A DNA stretch of 53,364 nt from positions 1 to 53,364 of the IMG/VR virus record IMGVR_UViG_3300031841_003004. The stretch is one strand, 5' to 3'. Position numbers and translations under genes: made by a program. The notes below the pieces were generated by a model that was given only the letters and a program-made list of their open reading frames with translations, made no database searches and was not told the DNA's origin. Shown piece after piece: positions 1 through 10,616 of the stretch. This DNA comes from a virus. Position 1 is the stretch's first letter. Each line of letters opens with the position of its first letter.

Positions 1-3000
1 GCCCCAGATATCAATCCCTCCTTGAGGAGTAGCACGGCAGTCTGTGAAACCATACTACCCACAACAAGCTTACCGAAGTTCTGAGCCGCCTCACGAGCGT
101 CCTTGTTCTTCAGGTTGTTCATGATCCTAGGTCCAGCAACGTAGGGGGACACGTATGTCAGAGTGTCCAAGAGGATGTTCGCTGGAGTCCGAACGTAAGG
201 CAGGTTCGACCTGATAAGGAACTTAGCCATCGCCTGTCCGTCTGCCCCAGGAATCCAATCGAACGCCTTGGTAAACATGCGCTCGAAGAACGCAACTGCA
301 TCCTCAGCGGCTTGTGACGCTCCAGTCTGCTCTTGGTACGTAAGCTTCCTGCCCTCCATCTCAGCGGCAGCCCTCTCTTTCTTGGTGGGGTGCTTGATGA
401 ATTGAGCCAAGGCTTCACCTTCGAGGCCCTGAGCGCGACCAGCTTGGTAGAGCTCGATACCCTCGACATACCTTCTAAACGGAACGTCACCGAGGGACAG
501 GAACCTAAACATGACCTCTGCGGGGATGCCCAGGGTTCCCTGCACGGCAAGCTTCATTCTCTGGCTCAAAGGCGCTTTCCCGTCTGGTCCCATGGGCAGG
601 TCTCCCTTACCGACAGCAGCCATCAAGGACCTGAACGGAGCAAACCCTCTGTGTACCCTCCACTCAGAGACGTCCTTCTCCTGACCAGTAATGATTCCGT
701 CCAGCGCCTCGACAAATCCAGCTCCAAACTTTCTGATCCCGTACATGTAAGCGTTGATCGAGTAGGTCCTTTTCATGGGGGACTCGATGCCAAACATGTT
801 TATCATGCGCTCCACTGGAAGGGCTATGGCATCCACGGCAACCTTGCCAAGGGCATTGATCATGTTGGCGCCAACGTTGGTCACCTGAGACATCGGGGTA
901 AGGAGATTACCTTGGATAAGCATCGTTCCGATCTGACCCCAGCCCCTTTCAATAACGCCGTTCGCAAACGTGTCGAGCTCCCTCTCAGCGGCCTTGACTT
1001 CATCCGTCTTCGCCTTCAAAGCGGCGTCAACCTCTTCACCTGCAATGGCTCTTCTGACCAGGTCTTCATGCTCAGCCTGAAGGCGGAACAGATTACCAGC
1101 CATGTCCTGAAGCCTAGCGGTTTGAGATTCGCTTAGGGTGTTACCCCTTCTTTCTACCTCCCCTTTTATAATCTGTTCTATCCCTTTCGGGGATGCGGAC
1201 TTCAGCTCTCTAAAGTGTCTGAGGATCCGTCCAGCAGTAGTTCCTATTGCGGCTGCTTCTGCAATGATCGATGGGATGGCATCGAGGTCACCCCTTGACA
1301 CAGCTCTGGATATAAGCTCTCCCGCAGCAAGAACTCCAAGATCGTCGTTTCTATCCTGAAGACGAGACAAGCCCTCCTGACTCATAATAGCCACCAAGTC
1401 TTGGTCGCTCTTATCCTTCAGCATACCCTTGGCCTCCTTTATGGACTGAGGGGTAAAGTAATTATTTGGGTTGTCCAGGATCTGCCTTCTTATATCTCCT
1501 CCGTATTGCCTAGCTCCTCTTCCAGCCGTCTTTCTCAACTTGAGGAGGCCGCTTGCCATCCTTTGTGCTTCCTCCATGTTGGCGGCTACCTCGCTCTCAC
1601 TCATAGCGACCTTGGATTCTATGGGCATGTTGTCGTATGCAAGCTCCAGGTCTGCCTCGGAATCGAACTCCACCCCGTTTCTTTCTGAGAAGGCCTTAAA
1701 TCTCTTCAGTGCTTTGTCGTATTTAGGGGACCTCTTAATTCTGTCTTCCAGCTCTTTAGGGGTTTCTTTTCTGCCTCTCTTGAGAATGGGGTCATTGTAA
1801 TCGAAGTACTCGATGTCCCCCCTCAGATAAACGGTGTTCCCGATCACGGTAGCCTCTTCAGCAGACTTGATGGGCCTTCCAGATGCGTCTACGAAAACGT
1901 TGTGCTTGAAGGGGTTAAAGAATGCCTTAACTCCATCGAAGTTCATCTGATCCAGCTGATCAGTAAGGAATTCACCATTCACACTTGCCATGGGGAATTT
2001 GTTTTCCTGGAAGGTGACGATCTTTCTCCTTGCGTTCTGATTAACGAAGAGCTCAGGGTTCTTCACCATGACGGCAGGGGAGTACCTAAGCGCCTCTCCC
2101 GAAGCAGTCTTGTCGTGCATCGTTTGAACAGGGACCCCTGTGTTCTTCATGACGTTAAGGTTGAGCCTAATGCCAACCTTCTGACCCTGCTTAACCTCAG
2201 AGTTCTTTTCCATTATTCTTCTGGACGTAGCGTCAGTAGAAAGGGCCTCGTCTGTAAGCTTGTTGGTGATCCTTCTACCGTCTCTCATCATGGTCGCCTC
2301 TTCTGCCTTTCTGCTTCTGTAAAGCGGAGAGTCAGCGGCGTTCTGATTGTTTTCTGAGGGGAACATAAGCATGGTGGATGCTCTTCTCTCGTTTTCAACC
2401 TGAGGTATGGCATCAGAGTACGTTACGTAAGGCCTTGGCGGCTTGCTTTCTCCAGACCTGTCGAACATGCCGAAGTCAAACACCTGCCTGTCTGCAAATA
2501 TCAGCTGACCAACTTGTGCTGGGGAGTAGTTTTTCTCAAAGGTCTCGTTTATGTACTGGGTAACCTCATTCACCAAATCAACCGAAGCCCTTTTTACTAT
2601 GGGGCTTTCCGATACGTGTGGGTTGAGAACCTTGTCTATAGCCCTGTCTATAGACCTAGCAGTATCAGTATCACCCTCCAGTTCAAGCTGATCAGCTGTT
2701 TTTACAGCCCAGTCAATCTCATCCCTGATGATTTCACTAGCGTTTTTTATAATGAGGTTGTCTCTCTCCGTTCTCTCTTCTGGGTACCTCCTGAGTGCGT
2801 GCTCAGCTTTTTCAAGAACGGAGGCCTCTAGGTCAGTAAAGTCCTTAAACACTTTAGATGCTCCAAAAGTGTCGCTGTCAGACAGATACTCTCTTAGCTC
2901 CCTAAGCTTTCTAATTCCGTAAAGAGCCACGACTGGGGCATCATACCACAACCCATTTATAAGGGCAGTAGTGTTCAATACGTGGGTGTCTATTGTTACG

Positions 3001-6000
3001 ATATCAGACATCCTCTGGCCCTCATTGTTGACCATGTCCTTGTAATTAGCGGAGTTCAGGTTCATGGCCCAGGCACCAATCTTATTTCCAAAAACAACCT
3101 GAGACATTACCCTCCCTCTGAACTTAACGTTCGGACCATCGAAAGGCGTCATAAGAAACTTCATTAGGTCTTTCCACCTAACATCTTGGTTTCCATAGAA
3201 GTTATCCCTAGCTCCAGTTGCCCTCTTTATTCCGTCCTTTACTATGGGGGACATGTTCTCATACCCATCCATGTTTCCGTTAACCAGATCCATGAGCTTT
3301 CTTAGGCTCACTCTAATCTGTCTCTTTGTCATTCCCTCCAGACCTGGGGCCCCTTCGCTGGCCTTTGTAGCCATCTTTATGAAGGACTCAGTGACTCCAA
3401 GGGGGTTGTCAACCTTGTACTTTTCCGACTCTTGAAGCATCCAGAAGGCGGCTTTAATGTTCGGGACAGCGCTGTTCTTGGCTGACGTAAGGGCCGCAAA
3501 GATGTTAAGTTTCGCTACGTTATCCTGAAGCGAACCAGTGATGACGCCGCTGTCGATCATCGACTGAACCTTAGGCCTCGACTCTGTCTCCCAATCGCTG
3601 AAGAAGTCAAGCGGGTTTCTGCCGCCGAAAGTCTCTGCCATTAGCTTTTCGTCAGCTATGTACTTGCCCATAAGGGACTTAAAGTGCGCCCTCCTGGATT
3701 CCTTGTCTGGGAATCGCTCCATGAGGTGCTTAAACATAACCTGATAAGCTACCACCCTGTTGTTCGGTTTGAACCCAGTAGCCTTACCAATCTCCTCCCT
3801 TATAAACTCAAGGTCAATAGGTGACGTACCGTTTTCTATGGCATCTTTGGAGATCAGTTGAGACGCCCTTACATCAGGGTTAGATCCATACCTAAACTCT
3901 TTGCCCAGGTCTTTGGCCTCCCTATCTATAATGGACGAAACGTACTTGGAGAAGGCCTTCAGCTTCTCGACCTCGTTTTTGTACCGAGGAGAATCAGTCT
4001 GATTTCGCCCTTCCATGACTTGAATCTTGGTGGACATGCCTCTCACCTTTCTGCGAATGGTAGAAAGAACAGCCTTACCAAGGATACCTTGAGAGACAGC
4101 AGCCGAAGACATTGCGTTAATGTCTTTTGCAATACCCATCGGGGTATTTATCTGAGTGCTTCGCCTCTTAGACTTATAGTCTTTTATTCTGTCTACGTCG
4201 ATTGTGGTTCCGTCCTCCGTTTCAAAGCCAAAGTAGTGCTGATCAGCACCCATATTGGTTGCCTTTTTCCACCAGTTTACGAAGTGCCATACGTCATTAA
4301 AGGTCTTGGTTATGGTCTCGCTACCTATGTCTTTCTTGAATCCGATGTCATACTTGTAGAACGTTTCCTCCATCCTTACGACAACCTTTCCGTCTTTGTT
4401 GACTGGAATCCTGGTGGGAGACACCATCTTGGACGCCCTGCTATTGCTTTGTGCTCTAGTTCCTTGAGTTCTAGAAGAAACAGAGGCCTTACCGTTCTTG
4501 GCAGCAGCAAACTTTCCAGCGATAGCAATGAGCGAATCTGTGTCTTTGATCGAGAACTCCTTACCTATTGCTCCGTAAGCAGCAGCAATCATCTTGTTGA
4601 TTGCGACACGGATCTTATCGACAGTCTTTAGGTTTACGCTGGAGGGGTCAGCAGCGAGAGCAGACAAGAATTCATGAACCTCCTCTTCAAAAAGCACAGC
4701 CTCAGAGACACCCTCGCTTCTGTAACTCTCAACCTTGGCGTCAATCCTCGCGAGAAGATCGGGGTCGTTGCTCAAGGCCTTTCTAATCTCTGATCTTATG
4801 CTGGCCGCCTTCTTGGGGTTTACGCTGTAGATGTGGGCCATCGGAAGAGCGGCATGAAGCACCTCTTCCATCACGGTTTCAGAGAACGTCTTCGTGCGAT
4901 TCAGAACCTCCGATTCAATGGCCGCGTTGTCTCTTATCTGAGATGGGTTTATGTGAATGGTGTTTGTGGTGGGGTCATACAGCCCGCCCCAGTTTCCGCT
5001 ATCAAACTCCATAGCGGTTTCTGAATCTGGGTAGACGTACATCTTGACTCCCAGATTGTCCAGCATTTTCTGCAAAGAATTAAGGGTCTTTGCTTCTGAA
5101 GACGTTATTCCAGCGACATCGGATCTCCAAGCAGGGTTCCCGTCTTTAGCCCTGGGCGTGCTCACGGCCTTCTCAGGAACCTTTCCAGTATCCACAGATC
5201 TGTTTTCAGTCGTCTCCTTGACTTCTGGCCTGGCATCTTTTACGGCTTCGTCTATGTCAGCGAACTCCGACTCAGTGCTCTTGGGTTCTTTCTCAACCTT
5301 TGACGCCTCCTCCTGAGCCATGTTCATGGCCTCGTCGTAAGACTCAACACGCTTGCCGTCACCGATCTTCCCCTCACCAAGGGTAAAGAATACGACATCG
5401 GGTTTACCCTTGAGGGGAGAGTTGTCTGCATCCCATCCTTCTGGAGCAAACTCAGGATTAAAGTCAACCCTAGCCACGGGCTTAAAGCCAGCGTCCACAT
5501 ATATCTCCTCAAGCTTCGTGGCGTATGCATCCATATACTTGCCGCCCTTCTCTTTAGATAGCTCAAGCATCGCTCCAGCAGCGCCCTTCATGGGGGAGTT
5601 AGGAGACTTGAAAAGACCTCCTATATACCCATCAGAAGTAACGTAACCTCCAGCCATTCCATCCTTAGACAGGAACAAGCTTCCTCCGTCGTTCAGGATC
5701 CTCTGTGCCTCTTCGAGAGACACGGGAGAAACCTGCAAGAACAGATTAGAACCCTTCTCCTCATCTGCTTTTCTTGCAAGCTCCATAGCGCTTACATAGG
5801 CATCTGCTGGAGCCTCTATAAAGTCGTTCACGCTAACCGAGCTAACCTCCGAATTGGACGTCTCTTCCGTAACATCAAGCTTACCGATAGACATATCAAG
5901 GGCTTGACGGGCCTCCTTCATCTTCTCTTCAGCAGCCCTAAATGCTGTTTGATCCTCTCCTCCTAAGTCCTCAAGGGCCGCCTCGTACTCAGCTTTAGCT

Positions 6001-8207
6001 TGATTGTAGTCTTCTATGATTCCCCCTATGTCGTTCTTCTCTTCTTTAAGGGCATCCAGTTCACTCATCGCAGACCTGAGTTCTTCCATGTCTGGCTCTC
6101 CACGAAGCGCAGAATCGTGCAGGTCGTCTATCTTGGATTCAACCTCCTCTATCCTAGCGTCGATAGCAGACACCTTTTCCTCCACATCATTGTAGCTGGA
6201 CTCTGCTTTTTGCTTTTCGTTCAGCTGAACGTTCTTCTCGGCCAGAGATCTTTCAATACCAACCCTAGTAGCTACAGCATCGGCGAGACCTTTTTTCATG
6301 TCCTCCCTAAGATCCTCTGGAAGGTTCTCGTCCATCAGCATCCTTTCCGTGTTCACGATACTGATGTCCAAAGACTGAATTCTTTTGGCGAGGTCTGGGT
6401 CACTAACAACAAGGTCCCTGTAGAAGTTGACTCTCTCTTTAAGCGTTGATTCAGCCTCCGCCTCAAGCTGTTTTGCGTTAGCAAGCATAGAGGCCTTCTC
6501 CTCTTTGTTGAACACTTCTTTAGCAAAAGACCTTATTCTTTTAGCCCTATCGAGCATCTCGTAGGCCGCGTTAGACTGAGAGTCGTATCTCGATCTACCA
6601 AGCGCTCTGGCTCTTTGACCACTAGACTGTTGGTCTATATCAAGTTCGAACACCCCTGTTCCGCTATATCTTGCGGAGACGTGATCTATGGCGGCATCAA
6701 TCGCAGCTTGAGCAGCCGTAACGTTTCCGTCTGCCATCGCCTCGTTATATTTCTTAAAGGCGTGATTTGCGGCCCTATCTATGCCTATTCCGAACAGCTG
6801 CTTTCCTTGCGACTGAGCCCTGGTCTGAAGATCTTGTTTTAGCAAGTCCACAGTCGGGGCTTGCTCTTTTCTTATTCTTCGAATGTGTTCTTGCAGGTCT
6901 TTGTCTCGCTTGACTTTTATCTGCTTTTCGTCGACCATGTGGCCGCTTTCTACAAACTCAAGAACGTCCTGAGGCTTAACCCGCTCTCCATTCACCTCGT
7001 AAGTAGCTGTGGTACCCGCTGCAAGACTAATGCCGCCCATCGGAGCCTCCATCAATCCCTCAAGGGTTACCTCGTCCCAGTCTACGTCACCAGTACTTAC
7101 TAGCTGAGCGGCAAGCTCACCGAAGGACGCACCAGTAGTCTCAACTCCAGTGGTAACTGCGCCTCTCGTAAAGAGGGATCGACCAACCAGACCTGCTGAA
7201 GACTTGCTCGCAAGACCCATAGTTATCGCGTCAGCGACACCTATAGCCACGCCTCTGGAGCCAGCCTCCCATTGCATTCTTTTTCTAACCTCTTCGTTCT
7301 CAAATATTTGAGCTACGTTTTCTGCAGTAGGCTCTTTGTCCCCAAGTTCCTCTTTCACTATTTGCATAATCGTCGCCTCGGCGTCGATCATACCCGACAG
7401 GCCCCCGACGAAACCCCTAGAGAATCCGCCCGCAAAACCAATTCCAGCACCAGCAGCACCACCCACGGCAGCACCTGGACCAGTAGGAGCGGTAACAGCC
7501 GCGCCAGTTCCACCACCTATAGCCGCGAAAGTAGCCCCCGTCGCGAGGCCCGTGCTGCCAGCAACAGCAAGGGTTGTGGCTTCAGTGCCGCCACCTGCCA
7601 TGAGTCCAAGAGAGTGAAAGATAAGTTCAGCGGTCGCGTCAAGGTTCTCTCCCCTAGCAAGCATCCTGTCCCAGTATCCTCCCCCTTCTTCTTCTATCCT
7701 TCTGAGCTCGTTTTCGAGATTAAGGGCTTCGTCGGAAAGCCCCCTGCCCTGAGTCCTTCTTATGGTGTCCGCAACCTTCTGGTAGTCGTCAAGGTCTCCA
7801 AAACCCATTCCAGCAGCAAAGGCTTCTCCTCCAGCAGAGCCCTCATAATAACCGCCAACGAAAGCCCTTGACTGGTCGCCAATAAAGTCCGTAAACCAAC
7901 CAAGGCCAGGTATATCTCTTGTTGCGTCTTCGACGTATTGCCAAATTCCAGAATCCATTTCTTGAGACTCTGGCTCTCCCTCAGGCTCTGGTAGCTCAAG
8001 GGCTTGACGGGGGTCCACAGAAGCAATCTTGTACGTTGGTCTGGGTTGAACCACATCGTCTCCCCCTACTTGGCTTCCAACAAGGCTCCTTGCCTCAGAT
8101 GGATCCATGTTGTAGTTAGGGGAGTTTACGAGAGTGTTTACGATATACTGGTCAGACCTACCCTGTGCTCTGAGAACTGAAATGATCTTCTGAGGGTCTC
8201 CGTTCAT
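1..8207 (-). CDS. Giant polyvalent ejection/internal virion protein, partial (C-terminus beyond window)
   Basis: An open frame begins with ATG at 8207, 18 bases after a TATATTTG promoter box, and runs off the left edge without a stop that I can find, giving at least 2735 residues. Visible regions: a Gly/Ala-rich hydrophobic stretch near residues 200-270 that could insert in a membrane; long charged coiled-coil-like helices at about 535-770; a region near 810-945 that resembles the GNAT-like fold found in phage polyvalent proteins; the sequence EEVLHA near 1113-1118, which looks like a metallopeptidase HExxH with the first His replaced by Glu; and a tail (about 2500-2735) with YVRTPANI, typical of the large polyvalent protein domain LPD38. 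Being last in the morphogenesis operon, after cargo-like genes, it is probably packaged in the virion and injected with DNA. I looked for a virion RNA polymerase motif (DxDGD type) and saw none. Sure of the gene; domain names are tentative. Confidence 0.8.
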   Translation of the reverse strand, partial: MNGDPQKIISVLRAQGRSDQYIVNTLVNSPNYNMDPSEARSLVGSQVGGDDVVQPRPTYKIASVDPRQALELPEPEGEPESQEMDSGIWQYVEDATRDIPGLGWFTDFIGDQSRAFVGGYYEGSAGGEAFAAGMGFGDLDDYQKVADTIRRTQGRGLSDEALNLENELRRIEEEGGGYWDRMLARGENLDATAELIFHSLGLMAGGGTEATTLAVAGSTGLATGATFAAIGGGTGAAVTAPTGPGAAVGGAAGAGIGFAGGFSRGFVGGLSGMIDAEATIMQIVKEELGDKEPTAENVAQIFENEEVRKRMQWEAGSRGVAIGVADAITMGLASKSSAGLVGRSLFTRGAVTTGVETTGASFGELAAQLVSTGDVDWDEVTLEGLMEAPMGGISLAAGTTATYEVNGERVKPQDVLEFVESGHMVDEKQIKVKRDKDLQEHIRRIRKEQAPTVDLLKQDLQTRAQSQGKQLFGIGIDRAANHAFKKYNEAMADGNVTAAQAAIDAAIDHVSARYSGTGVFELDIDQQSSGQRARALGRSRYDSQSNAAYEMLDRAKRIRSFAKEVFNKEEKASMLANAKQLEAEAESTLKERVNFYRDLVVSDPDLAKRIQSLDISIVNTERMLMDENLPEDLREDMKKGLADAVATRVGIERSLAEKNVQLNEKQKAESSYNDVEEKVSAIDARIEEVESKIDDLHDSALRGEPDMEELRSAMSELDALKEEKNDIGGIIEDYNQAKAEYEAALEDLGGEDQTAFRAAEEKMKEARQALDMSIGKLDVTEETSNSEVSSVSVNDFIEAPADAYVSAMELARKADEEKGSNLFLQVSPVSLEEAQRILNDGGSLFLSKDGMAGGYVTSDGYIGGLFKSPNSPMKGAAGAMLELSKEKGGKYMDAYATKLEEIYVDAGFKPVARVDFNPEFAPEGWDADNSPLKGKPDVVFFTLGEGKIGDGKRVESYDEAMNMAQEEASKVEKEPKSTESEFADIDEAVKDARPEVKETTENRSVDTGKVPEKAVSTPRAKDGNPAWRSDVAGITSSEAKTLNSLQKMLDNLGVKMYVYPDSETAMEFDSGNWGGLYDPTTNTIHINPSQIRDNAAIESEVLNRTKTFSETVMEEVLHAALPMAHIYSVNPKKAASIRSEIRKALSNDPDLLARIDAKVESYRSEGVSEAVLFEEEVHEFLSALAADPSSVNLKTVDKIRVAINKMIAAAYGAIGKEFSIKDTDSLIAIAGKFAAAKNGKASVSSRTQGTRAQSNSRASKMVSPTRIPVNKDGKVVVRMEETFYKYDIGFKKDIGSETITKTFNDVWHFVNWWKKATNMGADQHYFGFETEDGTTIDVDRIKDYKSKRRSTQINTPMGIAKDINAMSSAAVSQGILGKAVLSTIRRKVRGMSTKIQVMEGRNQTDSPRYKNEVEKLKAFSKYVSSIIDREAKDLGKEFRYGSNPDVRASQLISKDAIENGTSPIDLEFIREEIGKATGFKPNNRVVAYQVMFKHLMERFPDKESRRAHFKSLMGKYIADEKLMAETFGGRNPLDFFSDWETESRPKVQSMIDSGVITGSLQDNVAKLNIFAALTSAKNSAVPNIKAAFWMLQESEKYKVDNPLGVTESFIKMATKASEGAPGLEGMTKRQIRVSLRKLMDLVNGNMDGYENMSPIVKDGIKRATGARDNFYGNQDVRWKDLMKFLMTPFDGPNVKFRGRVMSQVVFGNKIGAWAMNLNSANYKDMVNNEGQRMSDIVTIDTHVLNTTALINGLWYDAPVVALYGIRKLRELREYLSDSDTFGASKVFKDFTDLEASVLEKAEHALRRYPEERTERDNLIIKNASEIIRDEIDWAVKTADQLELEGDTDTARSIDRAIDKVLNPHVSESPIVKRASVDLVNEVTQYINETFEKNYSPAQVGQLIFADRQVFDFGMFDRSGESKPPRPYVTYSDAIPQVENERRASTMLMFPSENNQNAADSPLYRSRKAEEATMMRDGRRITNKLTDEALSTDATSRRIMEKNSEVKQGQKVGIRLNLNVMKNTGVPVQTMHDKTASGEALRYSPAVMVKNPELFVNQNARRKIVTFQENKFPMASVNGEFLTDQLDQMNFDGVKAFFNPFKHNVFVDASGRPIKSAEEATVIGNTVYLRGDIEYFDYNDPILKRGRKETPKELEDRIKRSPKYDKALKRFKAFSERNGVEFDSEADLELAYDNMPIESKVAMSESEVAANMEEAQRMASGLLKLRKTAGRGARQYGGDIRRQILDNPNNYFTPQSIKEAKGMLKDKSDQDLVAIMSQEGLSRLQDRNDDLGVLAAGELISRAVSRGDLDAIPSIIAEAAAIGTTAGRILRHFRELKSASPKGIEQIIKGEVERRGNTLSESQTARLQDMAGNLFRLQAEHEDLVRRAIAGEEVDAALKAKTDEVKAAERELDTFANGVIERGWGQIGTMLIQGNLLTPMSQVTNVGANMINALGKVAVDAIALPVERMINMFGIESPMKRTYSINAYMYGIRKFGAGFVEALDGIITGQEKDVSEWRVHRGFAPFRSLMAAVGKGDLPMGPDGKAPLSQRMKLAVQGTLGIPAEVMFRFLSLGDVPFRRYVEGIELYQAGRAQGLEGEALAQFIKHPTKKERAAAEMEGRKLTYQEQTGASQAAEDAVAFFERMFTKAFDWIPGADGQAMAKFLIRSNLPYVRTPANILLDTLTYVSPYVAGPRIMNNLKNKDAREAAQNFGKLVVGSMVSQTAVLLLKEGLISG

Positions 8208-8225
8208 ACTGCTGGACTTTACCAG

Positions 8226-8233
8226 CAAATATA
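8226..8233 (-). promoter_or_regulatory. Late promoter box for giant ejection protein
   Basis: The minus strand reads TATATTTG, the Bacteroidota -7 element, 18 bases before the ATG of the giant protein. Just upstream the minus strand carries the palindrome GACCTAAAGGTC (8240-8251), which may be an operator or a weak terminator of the upstream gene. No TTTG is seen at the -33 distance. Confidence 0.7.
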
Positions 8234-8252
8234 AGTATTAAAGACCTTTAGG

Positions 8253-9725
8253 TCACCTGCCAAAGAAGCGCCTCATTATCTTACCACCGAAAGCAAATGT
8301 GCCTTCAGGGAAGGTGCGATTGGGTAATCCCGCTGAAGGATCAGACACCTCAGTGTTTTCTGATTCGGGCTCAACACTCTCAGACTCAAACGTTTCGTCA
8401 AAGTTGTGGTCGAACAGCCACTGATCTCGATCAACGAGATCGTCTACATGCTCGTGAGCTTTAGCTTTAAGCTGTTTTACTAGTCGATTAAAGGATCTTT
8501 TACCATATTTATCATCGAACTGCTCCTTTAAGGACTTGTATGCCTTAGGCGTCTCCTCCTCATCTACGAGTATCTCTTCTCCAGTAGAATCAATTACGTG
8601 CAACCCAACCCCCCTTATGTACTTTAGTCCATGAATATTAAAAGCCCTTGTATTTCCTTCTCCGAAATCAAACCGATCTTCCCACAGAGCAGCATTTATT
8701 CTTTTTGGTTGAAGTTCCGCTGCCGCCTCGTCAGTATCTCGAAGTAGTTCGGTGTCTGTTTCGTTAGGATAATACCCAGCGCCCTCACTAGAAGTAAGAA
8801 TGACTCTGTCGTCGGGGACTCTTAGGGTTTCTTCTCCGCTAGAACTAGATCTAGAGGTGGAGGGCCTTTCTTCAGGTTTCCACTCCCCAACTGCTTCCCT
8901 TGCGTAGGCCTCTATAGCATCATTTCTAGCGCCCATCGACTCCCCCCTCTTGTTTTCGTTCATAACCTCCTCTGCGGTAACCCCTTCATCCCAAACGTCC
9001 CCTTGCTGTTCAGCCCATCTCAGAGCATCTCTAGTAAACTTGCTGTTCTCAGAGATCACAGACTCGACCCACTTAACAGCCTCTTCATTAGAGGAGTACC
9101 TTCTGTGGTCGTGATTCTTTGACCACCACTTTTCGGGGGATACCATGGGGGTATCTACAAGGTAGTTGTTCGGATCCCAAAACGTTAGATCGAACAAATC
9201 TCTGTCGTTATATGCGTGATCACCCTCATCGTCGGTAATCACCCATTCCCCGTTCTTTACAGTGACCGTTGCCCTGGCGGTATCGACACCAGCCATCCAC
9301 TCTCTGTAGTCTTGCTCTGTCCTGCTGTCCATCCGACCAGATTCTTCCCACTCCTTTGGGTTGATCCCAGACTGGGCAATACTCATGTTTCTTTTAAGAA
9401 GAGGATTTGTTTCAGAGGTGTATTTTTTACTCTCCTCAGCGAATGCCATCGCTTGATCAAGAAGCTTTTGATACTGAAGCCTACCCTCTTCGGTCTTTAG
9501 AAGCTCGTCCTTGTTGTCTTTCAGCCACGTAGCCATTTGATTATAGGAGTCCCCATAATACATGAACATGTCGTTCGGGCCTAATTCTGGCAAGCCCTTT
9601 ACATTATCCGACGCCTTCTTCAGAGCTTCGTCTGCGACAAGCTTTGCCTCAAGCTGTTTGTTCAGCTCTCCGAGGTAATCTGTTTTTTCTGGCTTGCCGC
9701 CAAGATCTACGGCTCCATATATCAT
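8253..9725 (-). CDS. Putative virion cargo (internal) protein, 490 aa
   Basis: A hydrophilic, acidic protein of 490 residues with no transmembrane segment. Much of it is predicted by eye to be helical and charged, with a Ser-rich linker near residue 290-300 and a short C-terminal motif FGGK followed by RRFFGR. Its ATG overlaps the stop of the preceding gene (ATGA), so translation is coupled to it. Its place between a P22 gp7-like cargo candidate and the giant ejection protein suggests that it too is an internal virion protein, as in crAss-like phages where cargo proteins are encoded next to the tail hub. I do not recognise a specific family. Confidence 0.7.
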   Translation of the reverse strand: MIYGAVDLGGKPEKTDYLGELNKQLEAKLVADEALKKASDNVKGLPELGPNDMFMYYGDSYNQMATWLKDNKDELLKTEEGRLQYQKLLDQAMAFAEESKKYTSETNPLLKRNMSIAQSGINPKEWEESGRMDSRTEQDYREWMAGVDTARATVTVKNGEWVITDDEGDHAYNDRDLFDLTFWDPNNYLVDTPMVSPEKWWSKNHDHRRYSSNEEAVKWVESVISENSKFTRDALRWAEQQGDVWDEGVTAEEVMNENKRGESMGARNDAIEAYAREAVGEWKPEERPSTSRSSSSGEETLRVPDDRVILTSSEGAGYYPNETDTELLRDTDEAAAELQPKRINAALWEDRFDFGEGNTRAFNIHGLKYIRGVGLHVIDSTGEEILVDEEETPKAYKSLKEQFDDKYGKRSFNRLVKQLKAKAHEHVDDLVDRDQWLFDHNFDETFESESVEPESENTEVSDPSAGLPNRTFPEGTFAFGGKIMRRFFGR

Positions 9726-10603
9726 CTGGCTTCCTTGTCAAATTTCCTGAACAGCTTGCGGGCGATGTCGCTTTGCCTAGCGATAGCTGCGGCTTGCTCA
9801 GGGTTAAGAACGTACTCACCCCCAGTAAGCTCCCCAATCTTAGACCCCCCTTGCATAACGTCTATCGGGTTTCTTCTGTGCGAGAATACCCCAGGAGTCT
9901 TTTTCACTTTCGTTCCATTTTTTCCAAATCCCTCAAGAGGCTCCAAATAGTCCCCATCATTAGAGCTATCATTCATGTAGTCTCTCATTAAGTCTCCACC
10001 CTCAGTCGCGGTTCCAAACTCCGCTCCTGCTATGTTTCCCCCAGTGGTAACCAGTTGAGACAGGAAGTCCGTACCTGCTTGAGACTTAGCTTGTTGGGCT
10101 TGGAAGCCACCTATAAGACCAGACTTGGCTTGTTGTCTTGCGAGAGTGAGGTCGGCGCTAACATCTCTTCTCCTGGCCCCTCTAAGTCCCTGCTCGATGT
10201 TGCCGTAGGCCTGAAGAGCATTCGTCTTTCTGGTAAACTCCCTCTGTCCAATACCAGCCATGACATCGGCGGCTTGTTGCTGCTGCCTTCCAAGACCCCC
10301 AAGGAGCGCCTTAGCGCCAGCGCCTTTAAGCGCACCAAGAGCTGTAGCGGAGGACCTGTCTGCGGCCCTTCTCTCAAGATCAGCTGTTGGATCCTCCATG
10401 GCGTACTGCATGTACTTACGCATGGTCGGACCCATGCTGTACAGCGACTCTCTTTCGGTAGTGAGCCTGTTTGCGTCGCGTTCTCCGCTGCGCCTAAGCT
10501 CTCCGTAGAGATCCATCTTTTCATCCGCCCTTTTGCGATCGCCCAGGTATTCGATACCAGAACTAACCGCCTTGGCGATCATCATCATAGTAATTGGATC
10601 CAT
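9722..10603 (-). CDS. Putative internal virion/ejection protein with GEYVLNPEQ motif, 293 aa
   Basis: The N-terminal 200 residues are Ala/Gly/Arg/Gln-rich and helical, like small ejection proteins of podoviruses (P22 gp7 type). The C-terminal part carries VMQGGSKIGELTGGEYVLNP, a short module that I have seen in many phage internal or tail proteins, followed by a basic helix. It starts four bases after a TATATTTG box (10608-10615), so its message is nearly leaderless. It follows the 1560-residue tail protein and overlaps the next cargo gene by four bases. The ejection role is inferred from composition and position. Confidence 0.7.
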   Translation of the reverse strand: MDPITMMMIAKAVSSGIEYLGDRKRADEKMDLYGELRRSGERDANRLTTERESLYSMGPTMRKYMQYAMEDPTADLERRAADRSSATALGALKGAGAKALLGGLGRQQQQAADVMAGIGQREFTRKTNALQAYGNIEQGLRGARRRDVSADLTLARQQAKSGLIGGFQAQQAKSQAGTDFLSQLVTTGGNIAGAEFGTATEGGDLMRDYMNDSSNDGDYLEPLEGFGKNGTKVKKTPGVFSHRRNPIDVMQGGSKIGELTGGEYVLNPEQAAAIARQSDIARKLFRKFDKEAR

Positions 10604-10607
10604 GTTA

Positions 10608-10615
10608 CAAATATA
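10608..10615 (-). promoter_or_regulatory. Late promoter box, near-leaderless start
   Basis: Minus strand TATATTTG is followed by only four bases (TAAC) and then the ATG at 10603. With the Bacteroidota -7 element centred about seven bases before the transcript start, the mRNA would begin at or next to the start codon. No -33 TTTG is visible upstream. Confidence 0.75.
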
Positions 10616-10616
10616 G

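Noticed and set aside
1-8207. Virion RNA polymerase in the giant protein, as in some crAss-like phages
   Set aside because: No DxDGD-type catalytic motif was found in the visible part; the sequence fits a polyvalent ejection protein better.
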